The translations under genes and the position numbers were made by a program. A stretch of 64,000 bases of DNA from Kistimonas sp964291485 (GTDB lineage Bacteria > Pseudomonadota > Gammaproteobacteria > Pseudomonadales > Endozoicomonadaceae): NCBI GenBank assembly GCA_964291485.2, contig OZ220224.1, positions 1,302,001-1,366,000 on the forward strand, written 5' to 3'. Each line of letters begins with the position of its first letter. Positions within the stretch are counted from its first letter, which is position 1. This document shows positions 27,022 to 35,190 of the stretch, one piece after another. The notes beneath the pieces are model-generated. The model was not told the DNA's origin and did no database searches. It saw nothing but the letters and a program-made list of their open reading frames with translations.

Positions 27022-27583
27022 GAGTGTCAGTATCCGGTTTGACTTGTGGGAAGTGCGGGGCATGAAGCAGCTCGTGGCGTGAGTGGGTTTCAGGTATATC
27101 GCTGTCATTCCACTCGTTCATCAGTCGGCATTTAACGGTTCGTGTCTGGCCATCAAACTCTGAACTGAGCCCTGTGAGTGTGGTGCAACGCAGGGCATTT
27201 CTCATCTGTTCCCGGTTGTTGGGATAAACATTGATCGTGACGTTATAACGCCCACCATGCAGTTGCTGATACTCGGCTTCTGAAAATCGGATATTGGAAA
27301 ACCGGGCTATTTTGCCCGGTTTGATCACCACTTCGGTACTGCCCAGATAGACGGCTCGCAGGCTCGGTAGTGATTGATCGGTTATGTGTTTGCTGTCGCC
27401 ATCAAAATAAGCGACAACGATAATTTTTTCATGCAGGGCTTTTAATTCTGCGCTGGCCCACTCAGATAATTCGACCACAACCGAAAACTGCGGCCCGTTG
27501 ATGCTCGTGTCTGAGCAGGCAGTCGCGAATAAAATAAACAATAAAAGAAGATATAGCCGAAATATGTTCTTTTTAAGAAGCAT
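26975..27583 (-). CDS. Hypothetical lipoprotein
   Basis: A 202-residue predicted lipoprotein of unknown function. The start at 27583 gives the signal peptide MLLKKNIFRLYLLLLFILFA followed by the lipobox TAC; a longer frame upstream would place extra residues before it. The mature part looks like a beta-rich domain (ARFSNIRFSEAEYQQLHGG and GRYNVTINVYP). The last 15 codons overlap the 3' end of the rhlE-type gene on the other strand. Confidence 0.72.
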   Translation of the reverse strand: MLLKKNIFRLYLLLLFILFATACSDTSINGPQFSVVVELSEWASAELKALHEKIIVVAYFDGDSKHITDQSLPSLRAVYLGSTEVVIKPGKIARFSNIRFSEAEYQQLHGGRYNVTINVYPNNREQMRNALRCTTLTGLSSEFDGQTRTVKCRLMNEWNDSDIPETHSRHELLHAPHFPQVKPDTDTLTASADDCAAFLQPA

Positions 27584-27647
27584 GATGGCAGGGTATTTTC
27601 CGGTGGTATGAATAGGAAATGACCCAGTAAAAGTAGCGCATTGCCGC

Positions 27648-27857
27648 TCATTGCAGCAGAACAAGTTTTTGTTGTAACCGGTCTATTGCCTGTTGATGAC
27701 GGGCGATGGCATTCACATCGTTTTTCATCATTGCTTCCTGCTGACGTTGCTGGTGTCGCTCAATCGCCCGTAAGGTACGCTGACGACGAACCTGGCAGGT
27801 GGCAGAGCCGCACTGGATAGTGTTGCGATTAGCACAGGTTTTGCACAGTGTGCTCAT
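27648..27857 (-). CDS. Small Cys-motif protein
   Basis: A 69-residue protein with four N-terminal cysteines (5, 8, 16, 21) in CKTC...C....C spacing that could bind zinc, then a Gln/Arg-rich helix. No family recognised. It lies 64 bases upstream of the lipoprotein gene on the same strand. No clear ribosome site is seen. Confidence 0.55.
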   Translation of the reverse strand: MSTLCKTCANRNTIQCGSATCQVRRQRTLRAIERHQQRQQEAMMKNDVNAIARHQQAIDRLQQKLVLLQ

Positions 27858-28009
27858 GAGGCAGTCGGCCAGATGTTGATTGTGATGGAGCGCATCATGG
27901 CTGAATCTTTTACGGGTTGCATTGATATAAGTAGGGATCTCGAGGTAACGAAAATAAGGGTAGTCAGACCAACACGGTATCTGCTGTATTTAATGGTATA
28001 CTCGATAAC

Positions 28010-28023
28010 CCTTCGATCGAAGG
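28010..28023. promoter_or_regulatory. Perfect 14-bp palindrome next to a TATACT box
   Basis: CCTTCGATCGAAGG is self-complementary. It lies just after TATACT (27998-28003), a possible -10 box on the plus strand, and its end supplies AAGGAG in front of a nine-codon frame at 28030. It could be an operator; no plausible plus-strand gene follows, since the next gene is on the other strand. Confidence 0.25.
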
Positions 28024-28042
28024 AGTCTTATGGTTCCTCTGG

Positions 28043-28375
28043 TTAATCGATTTTGGTGAGGCGTACACCATCGACAGTCATCTGCCAGACGCCGTCTATC
28101 TGACTGGGTGGTTCTGATACTTTAAATGTTGTTGTTAGAAATCCTATGCCAACGACAAAGTCATCTCCGGCAAACTCGGCCAGCGGGCCGTTCACTGTTG
28201 TTGTCGTTCGATCTTGGATGCGTTGATAGTCCACTGTGCCATCGGTATGAATGACAAGAACCATATTCTTGCTTGTCCAATAGCCGGCGTAGTGTATCCG
28301 GTTTTCAGGTAGTGGTTTGCTGCAACCTGTCAGTAACAGTAAGAGTATTATGAGCAGTGTTTTGTTGATAATCAT
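28043..28375 (-). CDS. Hypothetical small lipoprotein
   Basis: A 110-residue predicted lipoprotein with signal peptide MIINKTLLIILLLLLTGC and mature N-terminus at Cys18. The rest looks like a small beta-sheet domain (for instance YAGYWTSKNMVLVIHTDGTV and a final DGVWQMTVDGVRL). Function unknown. It stands alone between the Cys-motif gene and the isochorismatase gene. Confidence 0.72.
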   Translation of the reverse strand: MIINKTLLIILLLLLTGCSKPLPENRIHYAGYWTSKNMVLVIHTDGTVDYQRIQDRTTTTVNGPLAEFAGDDFVVGIGFLTTTFKVSEPPSQIDGVWQMTVDGVRLTKID

Positions 28376-28472
28376 GCTTCATCCATGAAGTCGTGCTTTT
28401 CGAGTTCTGTCTACACTACATCAAATATCATCCGTAGAGTTCAAATCAAATGTGTCGCTGGCAGCTTCTCAA

Positions 28473-29087
28473 TTATCCGTTGTGCCAGTTCCGTAACAGG
28501 GTGTCAGCTGTGACTAACTCGATCTGGTGGATAAAGCGGGGAAGAAGGGTATCCAGCACGGCGTTCTGTGCTTGCTCCGATGAACCGGCAACGGCGTCGG
28601 TCACAACAAGGGTTCGGTAACCATGGTCTACGGATGACAGCACGCTGGCGAGCACACAGTAGTTGGTTTTTACGCCTGAAAATATCAGGGTGTCAGGTTG
28701 TCGTTGATTTAATACTGCCTGGAATGCCGGACTTTCAAAGGCTGAATAGGTATTTTTGATTATGATCTTGTCGGGAGTGGCAAGCCTATCAAGTGGTTCG
28801 ATCAGACCGTATTGTTCCGGTGACAGTTGCCCAAAATCCTCTCTCAGCGATTGATGATAATGCGCTTCCCATTGTGTAGCCGGCGCATTCTTGATCCGAT
28901 GCGGAATAAAACGGGTGAATACCGTTTCCTGAATTTTGTTACTCACTATCTTGGTGATAACCGGTACGATGGCTTGCAGGCCTGCGCAATAAAAGTTGCC
29001 GGGTTCCGCAAACCGTTTTTGCATATCAATCGCGACATGTAAGGCATGCTTGCCTATAGGGCCGAAACGTATTGAGGAATATGACAT
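28473..29087 (-). CDS. Isochorismatase-family cysteine hydrolase
   Basis: Cytosolic hydrolase of the isochorismatase/nicotinamidase fold. The start at 29087 is chosen because AGAGGG precedes it; a longer frame adds 17 residues without support. In the 204-residue protein the catalytic triad can be read as Asp21 (HVAIDMQKRF), Lys111 (DKIIIKNTYSAF) and Cys144 (GVKTNYCVLASVL). The substrate is unknown; nicotinamide, ureidoacrylate and isochorismate relatives share this triad. It is monocistronic as far as can be seen. Confidence 0.85.
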   Translation of the reverse strand: MSYSSIRFGPIGKHALHVAIDMQKRFAEPGNFYCAGLQAIVPVITKIVSNKIQETVFTRFIPHRIKNAPATQWEAHYHQSLREDFGQLSPEQYGLIEPLDRLATPDKIIIKNTYSAFESPAFQAVLNQRQPDTLIFSGVKTNYCVLASVLSSVDHGYRTLVVTDAVAGSSEQAQNAVLDTLLPRFIHQIELVTADTLLRNWHNG

Positions 29088-29179
29088 GAATCGCCCTCTG
29101 TCTGTGTTATATCGAAACCAAAACGACTGATTAAGCAAAGTTGCTATTTCGTGTAAGCCAATGGATGTTTCGCGTTTTC

Positions 29180-29737
29180 TCAGGAAGTCATGAATTTTGA
29201 TAGCGTTGAATCAACTGAGATAAGGCATTTTGCCTGTTCAGACCGGAGTGACATCAATTCGAAATCTACGTCTTCGAACCCTGGTGCGACGGAACACCCT
29301 ACCAGTACGGTATCGGTTAGTGGCGCTGCGGCCTGCCAGGTTCCTGCAGGAATGGCGTGACAGAACTTACCAGAACTGGCAGACAGGGTAATGACTTCCG
29401 GTGATTTGTTCGTGCCATCCCACAGGTAGAGTTTAAGTCCTGTTCCTTGATAAAGGCTCCAGATCTCATCAGATGCTAACCGGTGGAAGCGGCTAACTTC
29501 ATCGGGGTTAAGGGTGTAGTAGATGTGCGTGAGGGCGCATCGGGATTGCCCATCCGGTGTCATGACCCTACGATCAGACTTGAACACCTGAGAGAAGCAG
29601 CCACCTTCGGGGATGTCCAGATAATCCGTGTAATTCATTGAAGCGCCCTGGTTGTTTGCTAAACGAAATAAATACTGAAATCGCCCATCAAAGGGATATG
29701 CTTCTGTTGCAAAAACTGCATTTAGCTTTTTTAGCAT
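29180..29737 (-). CDS. Cupin_5 (DUF985) family protein
   Basis: Cupin-fold protein of 185 residues. The core matches the family: PEGGCFSQVF, then ALTHIYYTLNPDEVSRFHRL, DEIWSLYQG, IPAGTWQAA, LVGCSVAPGFEDVDFEL. The His in SRFHR and the Glu in DEIW are positioned like cupin metal or ligand residues. The ATG overlaps the upstream stop as TGATG, so coupling is likely. A start 33 codons later (MNYTDYLDIPEGG) would fit the domain boundary better. Activity unknown. Confidence 0.83.
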   Translation of the reverse strand: MLKKLNAVFATEAYPFDGRFQYLFRLANNQGASMNYTDYLDIPEGGCFSQVFKSDRRVMTPDGQSRCALTHIYYTLNPDEVSRFHRLASDEIWSLYQGTGLKLYLWDGTNKSPEVITLSASSGKFCHAIPAGTWQAAAPLTDTVLVGCSVAPGFEDVDFELMSLRSEQAKCLISVDSTLSKFMTS

Positions 29738-30186
29738 CAGGCATACTGTTGCCGTTTCTGTCGAAGGTCTTTCAGTCCTTCTTCAAAGGAAGGTTGAGTG
29801 TCATAACTCAGCGCATTCTCAGGAATCTTGATCCAGGCAGGGGCGCTTTTCAGCCAGACGTGAACATCCGGTACCAGCTGGGCGGCATGCTCCAGTGTGC
29901 CCGCTTTCAGTTTGATAATGTCTGGTGCATCAGGGTTTACATTGTAGATTCGATTTCCACAATCCGGGCAGAAGTGCGTCTTGTTTAGCGCACCAACTGT
30001 GGATTTGCGCTCCCAGCTTTTCAGTTTACCGGATAGCAATTGGAAGGCATCTGTTGGCAACAACATAGAGTAGGTGCCAATGCCCGAAGACGCTTTCTGA
30101 CATTGGGTGCAATAACATGCGACCAGCGCGATATAATTATCGGGCACTTCATAGCGAACATTGCCGCACTGGCAGGATCCATTCAT
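29737..30186 (-). CDS. GFA-family zinc-binding protein
   Basis: Member of the GFA/CENP-V family (glutathione-dependent formaldehyde-activating enzyme fold). Of 149 residues, the zinc ligands are visible: Cys5 and Cys7 in CQCGNVRYEVP, Cys24, Cys26 and Cys29 in ACYCTQCQ, and Cys73 and Cys76 in HFCPDCGNRIY. Most members have no proven enzyme activity, so the catalytic role is uncertain. It forms a two-gene unit with the cupin gene. Confidence 0.88.
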   Translation of the reverse strand: MNGSCQCGNVRYEVPDNYIALVACYCTQCQKASSGIGTYSMLLPTDAFQLLSGKLKSWERKSTVGALNKTHFCPDCGNRIYNVNPDAPDIIKLKAGTLEHAAQLVPDVHVWLKSAPAWIKIPENALSYDTQPSFEEGLKDLRQKRQQYA

Positions 30187-30390
30187 TGTTATTTTTTCCT
30201 GTGTTGTGAAGATACTTGTCCTAAGCCGTTACTACAGAGTGACCGTTTCGACGTGAAATGGGAAGCTCCATGCCACCTGTTAAATTCAGCACTCTGTCAG
30301 CAAATGAAGACAAACAAAAACAAATACCATACAGTTTGCACAGAAAATCACGTTGCCTGATCAGTTACACTGTGAGGATTAAAAAAATGG

Positions 30391-30621
30391 ATGACAATCA
30401 TGAATAAAACAATAGCTGCATTACTGTTCACTACGTCTCTGGTAGTACTGGCCGGCTGTGCAACACCGAGTGCTGTGCACCTGAATGATGGCACCCGAAT
30501 TGATGCTGTCGATACCCCATCCTACGACGATGATAGCGGTTTCTATACCATTGAAACGGTTGACGGAAAGGAACGTCAAATCAATAAGGCGGTGATTCAT
30601 TCCATCGAGTCGCTTGAATAA
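30391..30621 (+). CDS. YgdI/YgdR-like (DUF903) lipoprotein
   Basis: A 76-residue outer-membrane lipoprotein with lipobox VLAGC (Cys22), followed by a small SH3-like domain, HLNDGTRIDAVDTP to QINKAVIHSIESL, typical of YgdI/YgdR. Start choice: ATG 30391 is 12 bases after GTGAGGA, and a second ATG lies at 30400. A strong terminator follows. Confidence 0.83.
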   Translation: MTIMNKTIAALLFTTSLVVLAGCATPSAVHLNDGTRIDAVDTPSYDDDSGFYTIETVDGKERQINKAVIHSIESLE

Positions 30622-30628
30622 TGAAATA

Positions 30629-30668
30629 AACCCAATAAATGTTTTTTGATGTTTATTGGGTTGTTTTT
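30629..30668 (+). terminator. Rho-independent terminator
   Basis: AACCCAATAAA and its complement make an 11-bp stem with a 12-base loop, followed by GTTTTTAA, directly after the DUF903 gene. Confidence 0.85.
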
Positions 30669-30687
30669 AATGGCTATCCATTTTTGA

Positions 30688-31590
30688 TTACTTACATTGC
30701 GCTTGAACTGTGGTTATCTTCAATGTATCAGGGTCTACCATTACGGTGCCAAAGTTGGTGTTTGTCTCATAGCAGCTAACATAACCACAAGGAAGAGGAT
30801 TGTCATTCATAGAGCTATAATTTATTAAATAATCACCATCAAATATATAGCTTTCTTCAATATGGATTTTATCCGGATAAGTGCAGAACTTTTTTATAAT
30901 TCCATCGACATTGAATGTGTTTTCTTGGTACCTCGCACCAATTAATATAATCTTCTTTTCGCCTGGGGGAAGTGTTTGGAGTCCTTCGTCAACGAGGCGA
31001 TGGGTCTGTACTGAAACATGAGCTAAGGCCATTTTTTTTGTAGGTATATCTTGCATGACAAGCGCTACACAATCTTGTAAATTATCAGTGCCTAGCTTGC
31101 CTTTACCCGGTTCACTATAGCCAATACTTCCTTGATAAATATGTTTTGCTGAATTATCTCTAGGTATTAGGTGTAATTTCCTGGGGTATGGGAAAGTTAA
31201 GAATTTATAGCCATCTTTACCCCTCAAATATGTTGCGCTAGTGTCTGTTTGAAAGTTTGAATGCTCTTCTTGCTTGCCACTCTTAATGGTAATCAAAAGC
31301 GAACCCGTCCCCTGTGGATAGTCAGGGTGATCTTCTAGATTATATACTGAATTGTCGTGATCACGTTGAAACATTCTAATTGGTGCAGGCAATGCTTTTA
31401 TTGCACTCCGAATTGTAGGAAGATTTTCACTGGTTAAGCTATGCTTCACCCCGCCAATAATCAGTTCGCCACCCTTCTTACTTAACCGTGTGCCCTTCAG
31501 CTTTTCACTTGTTTCTGTTGATTGGTCTTTTAAGGATAAAGATTTCAGTTGTTGTTCAATTTTATTTGCGGTTGGTGCTTCAATGTTCAT
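30688..31590 (-). CDS. Unknown protein with CheD-like Cys/His motif
   Basis: A 300-residue soluble protein that I cannot assign with certainty. Residues about 165-220 read LGTDNLQDCVALVMQDIPT, then KMALAHV, then a Leu-rich helix and IILIGAR. This follows the order seen in CheD-type glutamine deamidases (LGSCV, then AH, then a helix and a glycine strand). Cys174 and His191 are 17 apart, the same distance as the catalytic pair of Thermotoga CheD. The N-terminal 90 residues are polar, without a signal peptide. AT-rich. A deamidase or effector role is inference. Confidence 0.7.
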   Translation of the reverse strand: MNIEAPTANKIEQQLKSLSLKDQSTETSEKLKGTRLSKKGGELIIGGVKHSLTSENLPTIRSAIKALPAPIRMFQRDHDNSVYNLEDHPDYPQGTGSLLITIKSGKQEEHSNFQTDTSATYLRGKDGYKFLTFPYPRKLHLIPRDNSAKHIYQGSIGYSEPGKGKLGTDNLQDCVALVMQDIPTKKMALAHVSVQTHRLVDEGLQTLPPGEKKIILIGARYQENTFNVDGIIKKFCTYPDKIHIEESYIFDGDYLINYSSMNDNPLPCGYVSCYETNTNFGTVMVDPDTLKITTVQAQCK

Positions 31591-31777
31591 AGCTTTTATA
31601 GCTCGTTTAGGAATTAATGTTTTTTGTGTTTAAAATATATGAGAAGTAACAAGAGTACCCATTTTAATGGTCATAGCGATAACAAAAAAGTTAGAAATGG
31701 TGACAATTAATTATCAAAGTATAAAATAAGAGAGAGCGTCAAATGAATAAGCACCTTATTTCAGGCAGGCTTTCATA

Positions 31778-32311
31778 TCAACGGCGCCTATCTGGGATAG
31801 CTGATAGGGGATTTAAGAAGGCTGTTAAAAGCAGTGATATGCCGAAAATGATAAAACTCATTCCCATCCAGGAACCGAGTCTGTTATCCGACTCCCAAGC
31901 ATCCTTGACTTCGATAAAAGAGCGAACACTGTGTTTGTTGATGCTCAAGGCGTAAACCGTGAAAAACACACGATCATCAAAAACCGCTGAGCGGGGATCT
32001 TCCCTGTTAAACAACACGGCCACTGTCTCTTTGTCTGCATTTTTAAGTGCGGTATAGACCTTATCAAGCGCACCGGATTTGGAATCATAGTGAAATTCCT
32101 CGTCAACTCCGGTCAAACCAAACTTGATCACATCACTGCCAGACCGCACGGGTTCGACTTTTTTAAGAAAGCGTAACGTACCTTCTGCGCTGTCAAGATT
32201 CTTTGTTGCGGGGAGGGCTTCAGTAGCTAAATAACTGAAAAAATAGCCAAAGGCTATTGAAAGGATCCCTGAAAAAAAGAGAGCTTTTGAGGTGCTAGTA
32301 TTCTTTATCAA
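31778..32311 (-). CDS. Hypothetical two-helix membrane protein
   Basis: A 177-residue protein with membrane helices at about 11-32 and 147-168 and a roughly 110-residue domain between them that would face the periplasm (DUF3592-like layout, not a firm match). Start codon is taken as TTG 32311, eight bases after AGAAGGGA; another TTG ten codons upstream has no ribosome site. Function unknown. Confidence 0.62.
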   Translation of the reverse strand: MIKNTSTSKALFFSGILSIAFGYFFSYLATEALPATKNLDSAEGTLRFLKKVEPVRSGSDVIKFGLTGVDEEFHYDSKSGALDKVYTALKNADKETVAVLFNREDPRSAVFDDRVFFTVYALSINKHSVRSFIEVKDAWESDNRLGSWMGMSFIIFGISLLLTAFLNPLSAIPDRRR

Positions 32312-32565
32312 TGAAGATGTCCCTTCTGTTTGATAAAGCAAAGTTTAATGGCTTCTTTGCGATCTTATCGTCTTTTTTTATTATGTATCAAGTTTTCCGA
32401 TAGTGTATGTCATTTATCAATAGTTTGATAATTATGGCAGGCATGCCTATGAGGGGATGAAAAATATTTTGGTGAACGGAGTATCAACTATTTACTGTTG
32501 GTTTTGATAATGGAAAGAGAGAGTCTCTTTGAAACCCGGTGGGAAGGCTAGCGGATATGAAGAAA

Positions 32566-32591
32566 CGCCAGCCAAAGAGGGCTAACCGGCG
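32566..32591 (-). terminator. Weak hairpin at the end of the CsaA-like gene
   Basis: CGCC..AGCC pairs with GGCT..GGCG around a CTCTTT loop on the minus strand, then TTTCTTC. It overlaps the stop codon; the bulge makes it uncertain. Confidence 0.35.
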
Positions 32592-32935
32592 CGAGCGCCA
32601 TTGGGGAGAGAGGTTTCAGGCATGGCAAGGCAGGGCGTGAGATTATCAGCATAGCCAATGTCAAACAGCATGCCCTGGGAGATTTCCCCCGCCATTTTCC
32701 GTTCAGGCAGGTTCACAACAAAGAGAGCCTGCTTACCTTCAATTTCCCTTGGGTTTTCACGCTCTTGCTTAATGCCGGCAAGAATGGAGCGTGTGTGATC
32801 GCCAAAGTCCACGGTCAGCTTCATCAGCTTGTTGGATTGCTCGACGTCATTGACGGAGAGAATAGTGCCGACACGAATGTCCAGCTTTTCAAAATCCTCG
32901 AAGGTAATGGGTGCTTTAACGGGAGCGGGTGTCAT
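32582..32935 (-). CDS. tRNA-binding domain protein (CsaA-like)
   Basis: A 117-residue OB-fold protein of the tRNA-binding family found in CsaA and at the C-terminus of methionyl-tRNA synthetase. Family features: ITFEDFEKLDIRVGTI at the N-terminus, KLMKLTVDFG, ILAGIKQ, and KMAGEISQGMLF near the end. The start at 32935 is preferred (GAGG upstream) over a frame nine codons longer. Expected to bind tRNA or act as an export-linked chaperone. Confidence 0.87.
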   Translation of the reverse strand: MTPAPVKAPITFEDFEKLDIRVGTILSVNDVEQSNKLMKLTVDFGDHTRSILAGIKQERENPREIEGKQALFVVNLPERKMAGEISQGMLFDIGYADNLTPCLAMPETSLPNGARAG

Positions 32936-33225
32936 AGTTCTGTGCCTCGCAACGAATACCATATGTTGCGCACAATATACGGCATGGGATTGCTCGCACC
33001 AACCGCGTGGCTCAAAACAAATAGCGTATTCAGTTAGAGTTTATCCCCTATGAAACTCTAAACCTTTGAAGTGAATGATATTAATTAGTGCATAAGACTA
33101 GTACTTTTTTTATATTTCATACCTCATGAAGTGTTTTTCTAAGGCGTATGATGTGTAATGTTTGACGTGTGTTTACCCTTTGCCTATATGCATTGTTCCT
33201 TAATATCAAAGCAGGCAGACGTGTT

Positions 33226-33978
33226 ATGTCGTTCATGCATAAGATTTGTTCCGCACTGTTTTTACTCGCTGTGATCTCTTTTCAGGCGCATTCCGTTCAA
33301 CTTCCGAATCATATGAAAGATTCATCCGAACTGACCGCACAAGCGTTTGATCCGTCCCGGCCCAATGTCTTGTTGTGTGTCATACCCTCTTCGCCAGAAT
33401 CAGGCGGTACAAATGACGTGATTGGTAAAGTCATACCGGGGAGTGATGGCGGTACTTTCGCGTGTGAAAGCACCGCATTGGCGGGTGGTGTAGCGCCGGG
33501 TGCGCAGGTATCCAAAGAATTTAAGTGGCTTGATATCACCCATGATCAGTTGGCCAGCTGGCTGATTTCTTTTGCCACGTTAGAAAAGAACGAGAATGGA
33601 GCAGCCTATTTTGCGCTGAGATGCAATGAACACCGTCCGGATCATGCGCCTGCTATTTGTGTTCAACCAACACAAGGTAAGGGGTTTGAGTTTGGTTATG
33701 AAGAAGTAGGGGATCATGGGAAGAAATCCTGCGCCCCCCATGATGGCGCACTTTACGCTTCGCCTTACTTCCATGTTGCAGCAACGGCCTTTAGCAGCTG
33801 TACCGGTGATACCTTTCATCCCGAATGTCATCGGTGTAATGGTGGAGGATGTAATGCATTTGAATGTTCCGCGTTTACCTCCTGGGATAAATGCCCGTCT
33901 GGTAGCCACCTCTGTGGCTATGAGCATTGTGTCGCAAACTTTTGCCCTATGAGGCCAATTTGTCAGTGGGATAAATAA
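33226..33978 (+). CDS. Secreted cysteine-rich protein
   Basis: A 250-residue predicted secreted protein of unknown function. The signal peptide spans about residues 4-23 and ends FQAHS. The mature part has about 15 cysteines, ten of them in the last 65 residues (CHRCNGGGC, ECSAF, KCPSG, LCGYEHC, FCPM), so it is probably disulfide-rich and extracytoplasmic. Start: ATG 33226; another ATG three codons on is possible. It is convergent with the kinase-like gene, with a long hairpin between them. Confidence 0.72.
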   Translation: MSFMHKICSALFLLAVISFQAHSVQLPNHMKDSSELTAQAFDPSRPNVLLCVIPSSPESGGTNDVIGKVIPGSDGGTFACESTALAGGVAPGAQVSKEFKWLDITHDQLASWLISFATLEKNENGAAYFALRCNEHRPDHAPAICVQPTQGKGFEFGYEEVGDHGKKSCAPHDGALYASPYFHVAATAFSSCTGDTFHPECHRCNGGGCNAFECSAFTSWDKCPSGSHLCGYEHCVANFCPMRPICQWDK

Positions 33979-34040
33979 GACGTCACAGTTGTATGGTTAT
34001 GGATACCGTTTGACGAGAAGAGCAAGCTCGTATGTTAGAC

Positions 34041-34092
34041 TTTCAAAGTAATATATTGCCTCGAAATACATAGGCAATATATTGCTTTGAAA
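34041..34092. terminator. 21-bp hairpin between convergent genes
   Basis: A 21-bp inverted repeat (arms 34041-34061 and 34072-34092, one T-G wobble, ten-base loop) begins with TTTCAAAG and ends with CTTTGAAA. It lies between two convergent genes and probably ends transcription from both sides, although the T-runs are short. Confidence 0.6.
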
Positions 34093-34112
34093 GGTGCATG
34101 ACGCGTAGAAAA

Positions 34113-34835
34113 TTAGTCTGCATGCTTTTGCGCAATAGGGTCTGTGATCACAACTGTATCATCCCGAAGCATATAGTTACTGCCGTTCAGATCGATCATT
34201 CCAACAGGGGCGATAAATGTCAAAGCCTCGAAGAGTGTTTCTATAAATGCCTCATGATCATCAATGATGTCATCATCCACTCGAGGTGGTGTGAGGTGCT
34301 CTGAACTAGTAAGCATGTGAATTTTGGATTTTTTTATCTGTTCAATAAAGTCATTCAGTGTTTCAAATTCGTGTGAGAATTTCTTTTCATTTGTGAAAAA
34401 CGACAGGGTGATCGTTCGTAAAGAACCCCATAACAGACCAAAGTCGATATCGTGGAAATGGTGGGGGCGCGTTGCTTCTGTACCATCATCCGTCATGTGA
34501 TCCAGACGCTCAAGAACGTAAAAACGGACAACCTTGCCACTGCACAGTTCAATGGCATCTTCCCGGTGAATATTAGGAAGGTGCGGGTTGTCTTGATTTT
34601 CAGGGCGCATACACCAGCGGGCAAAAACGTGATAACCATCTTTGCTGTCAGTGCATACCTTGACCACTTTGTTGGGTTCACCGGGAAGGTTGTACACTTC
34701 CGCATAAACGCCTGTTGCGAGCAAGTCAAGATCACTGCAGCGGTCGAGAAAAATCGTCACATCACAGAGATGATGAAGTTGTTCTGTTTCGGCGAGTGTT
34801 TTGATTTCTTCAAGCGTATCAAAGTAAATATCCAT
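34113..34835 (-). CDS. Kinase-like fold protein
   Basis: A 240-residue protein with traces of a protein-kinase fold. GVYAEVYNLPGE looks like a glycine-loop region, with Lys59 in KVVKVC as candidate ATP lysine. Near the C-terminus, MIDLNGSNYMLRDDTVVITDP matches catalytic loop plus DFG-type sequence: Asp215, Asn220 (five apart) and Asp232. The His before the catalytic Asp and the Phe-Gly of DFG are missing. Such small kinase-like proteins occur in phages and mobile DNA. Start at ATG 34835, eight bases after AAGGTGG; a GTG four codons earlier is less likely. Confidence 0.72.
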   Translation of the reverse strand: MDIYFDTLEEIKTLAETEQLHHLCDVTIFLDRCSDLDLLATGVYAEVYNLPGEPNKVVKVCTDSKDGYHVFARWCMRPENQDNPHLPNIHREDAIELCSGKVVRFYVLERLDHMTDDGTEATRPHHFHDIDFGLLWGSLRTITLSFFTNEKKFSHEFETLNDFIEQIKKSKIHMLTSSEHLTPPRVDDDIIDDHEAFIETLFEALTFIAPVGMIDLNGSNYMLRDDTVVITDPIAQKHAD

Positions 34836-35190
34836 CTGTTTACCCACCTTTAATCAGGCAGAGAAACAGGGGATGTTCGATGTGCATGGCGTAGAACCGT
34901 TTGTCTATCGCTGAGTTATGCGCGTCGGTTGTGGTGCCATGCTGGATTGTTGATAAGTGCAGAAGTTCAGAGAAACATCTGTTGTTCATTTGTGATTTCA
35001 TCCTTGTGTTTTCTTAAAGCGTGATTCTGGTCTTTTAAAGGTACGGTTTGGCATCAAAAATCGTGTTTCCATCGTTACTTTTTAAAGGTGAATGACAATG
35101 TCCTGGAGGCTTAAGTCTCTTTTTTTTCTTGAAAAATTAACGCCAGATTCAGGGCGATATTTCAGGCAAAGCAAGGCCTGAAAGTCTTTT
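34836..35190. other. Intergenic stretch with a terminator-like hairpin
   Basis: No frame with a convincing start and ribosome site was found here. The only structure seen is an 8-bp hairpin at 35160-35183 (TTTCAGGC and GCCTGAAA) followed on the plus strand by GTCTTTTTT. It lies just past the GNAT gene and could close that minus-strand gene, though its T-run is on the plus side. Confidence 0.5.
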
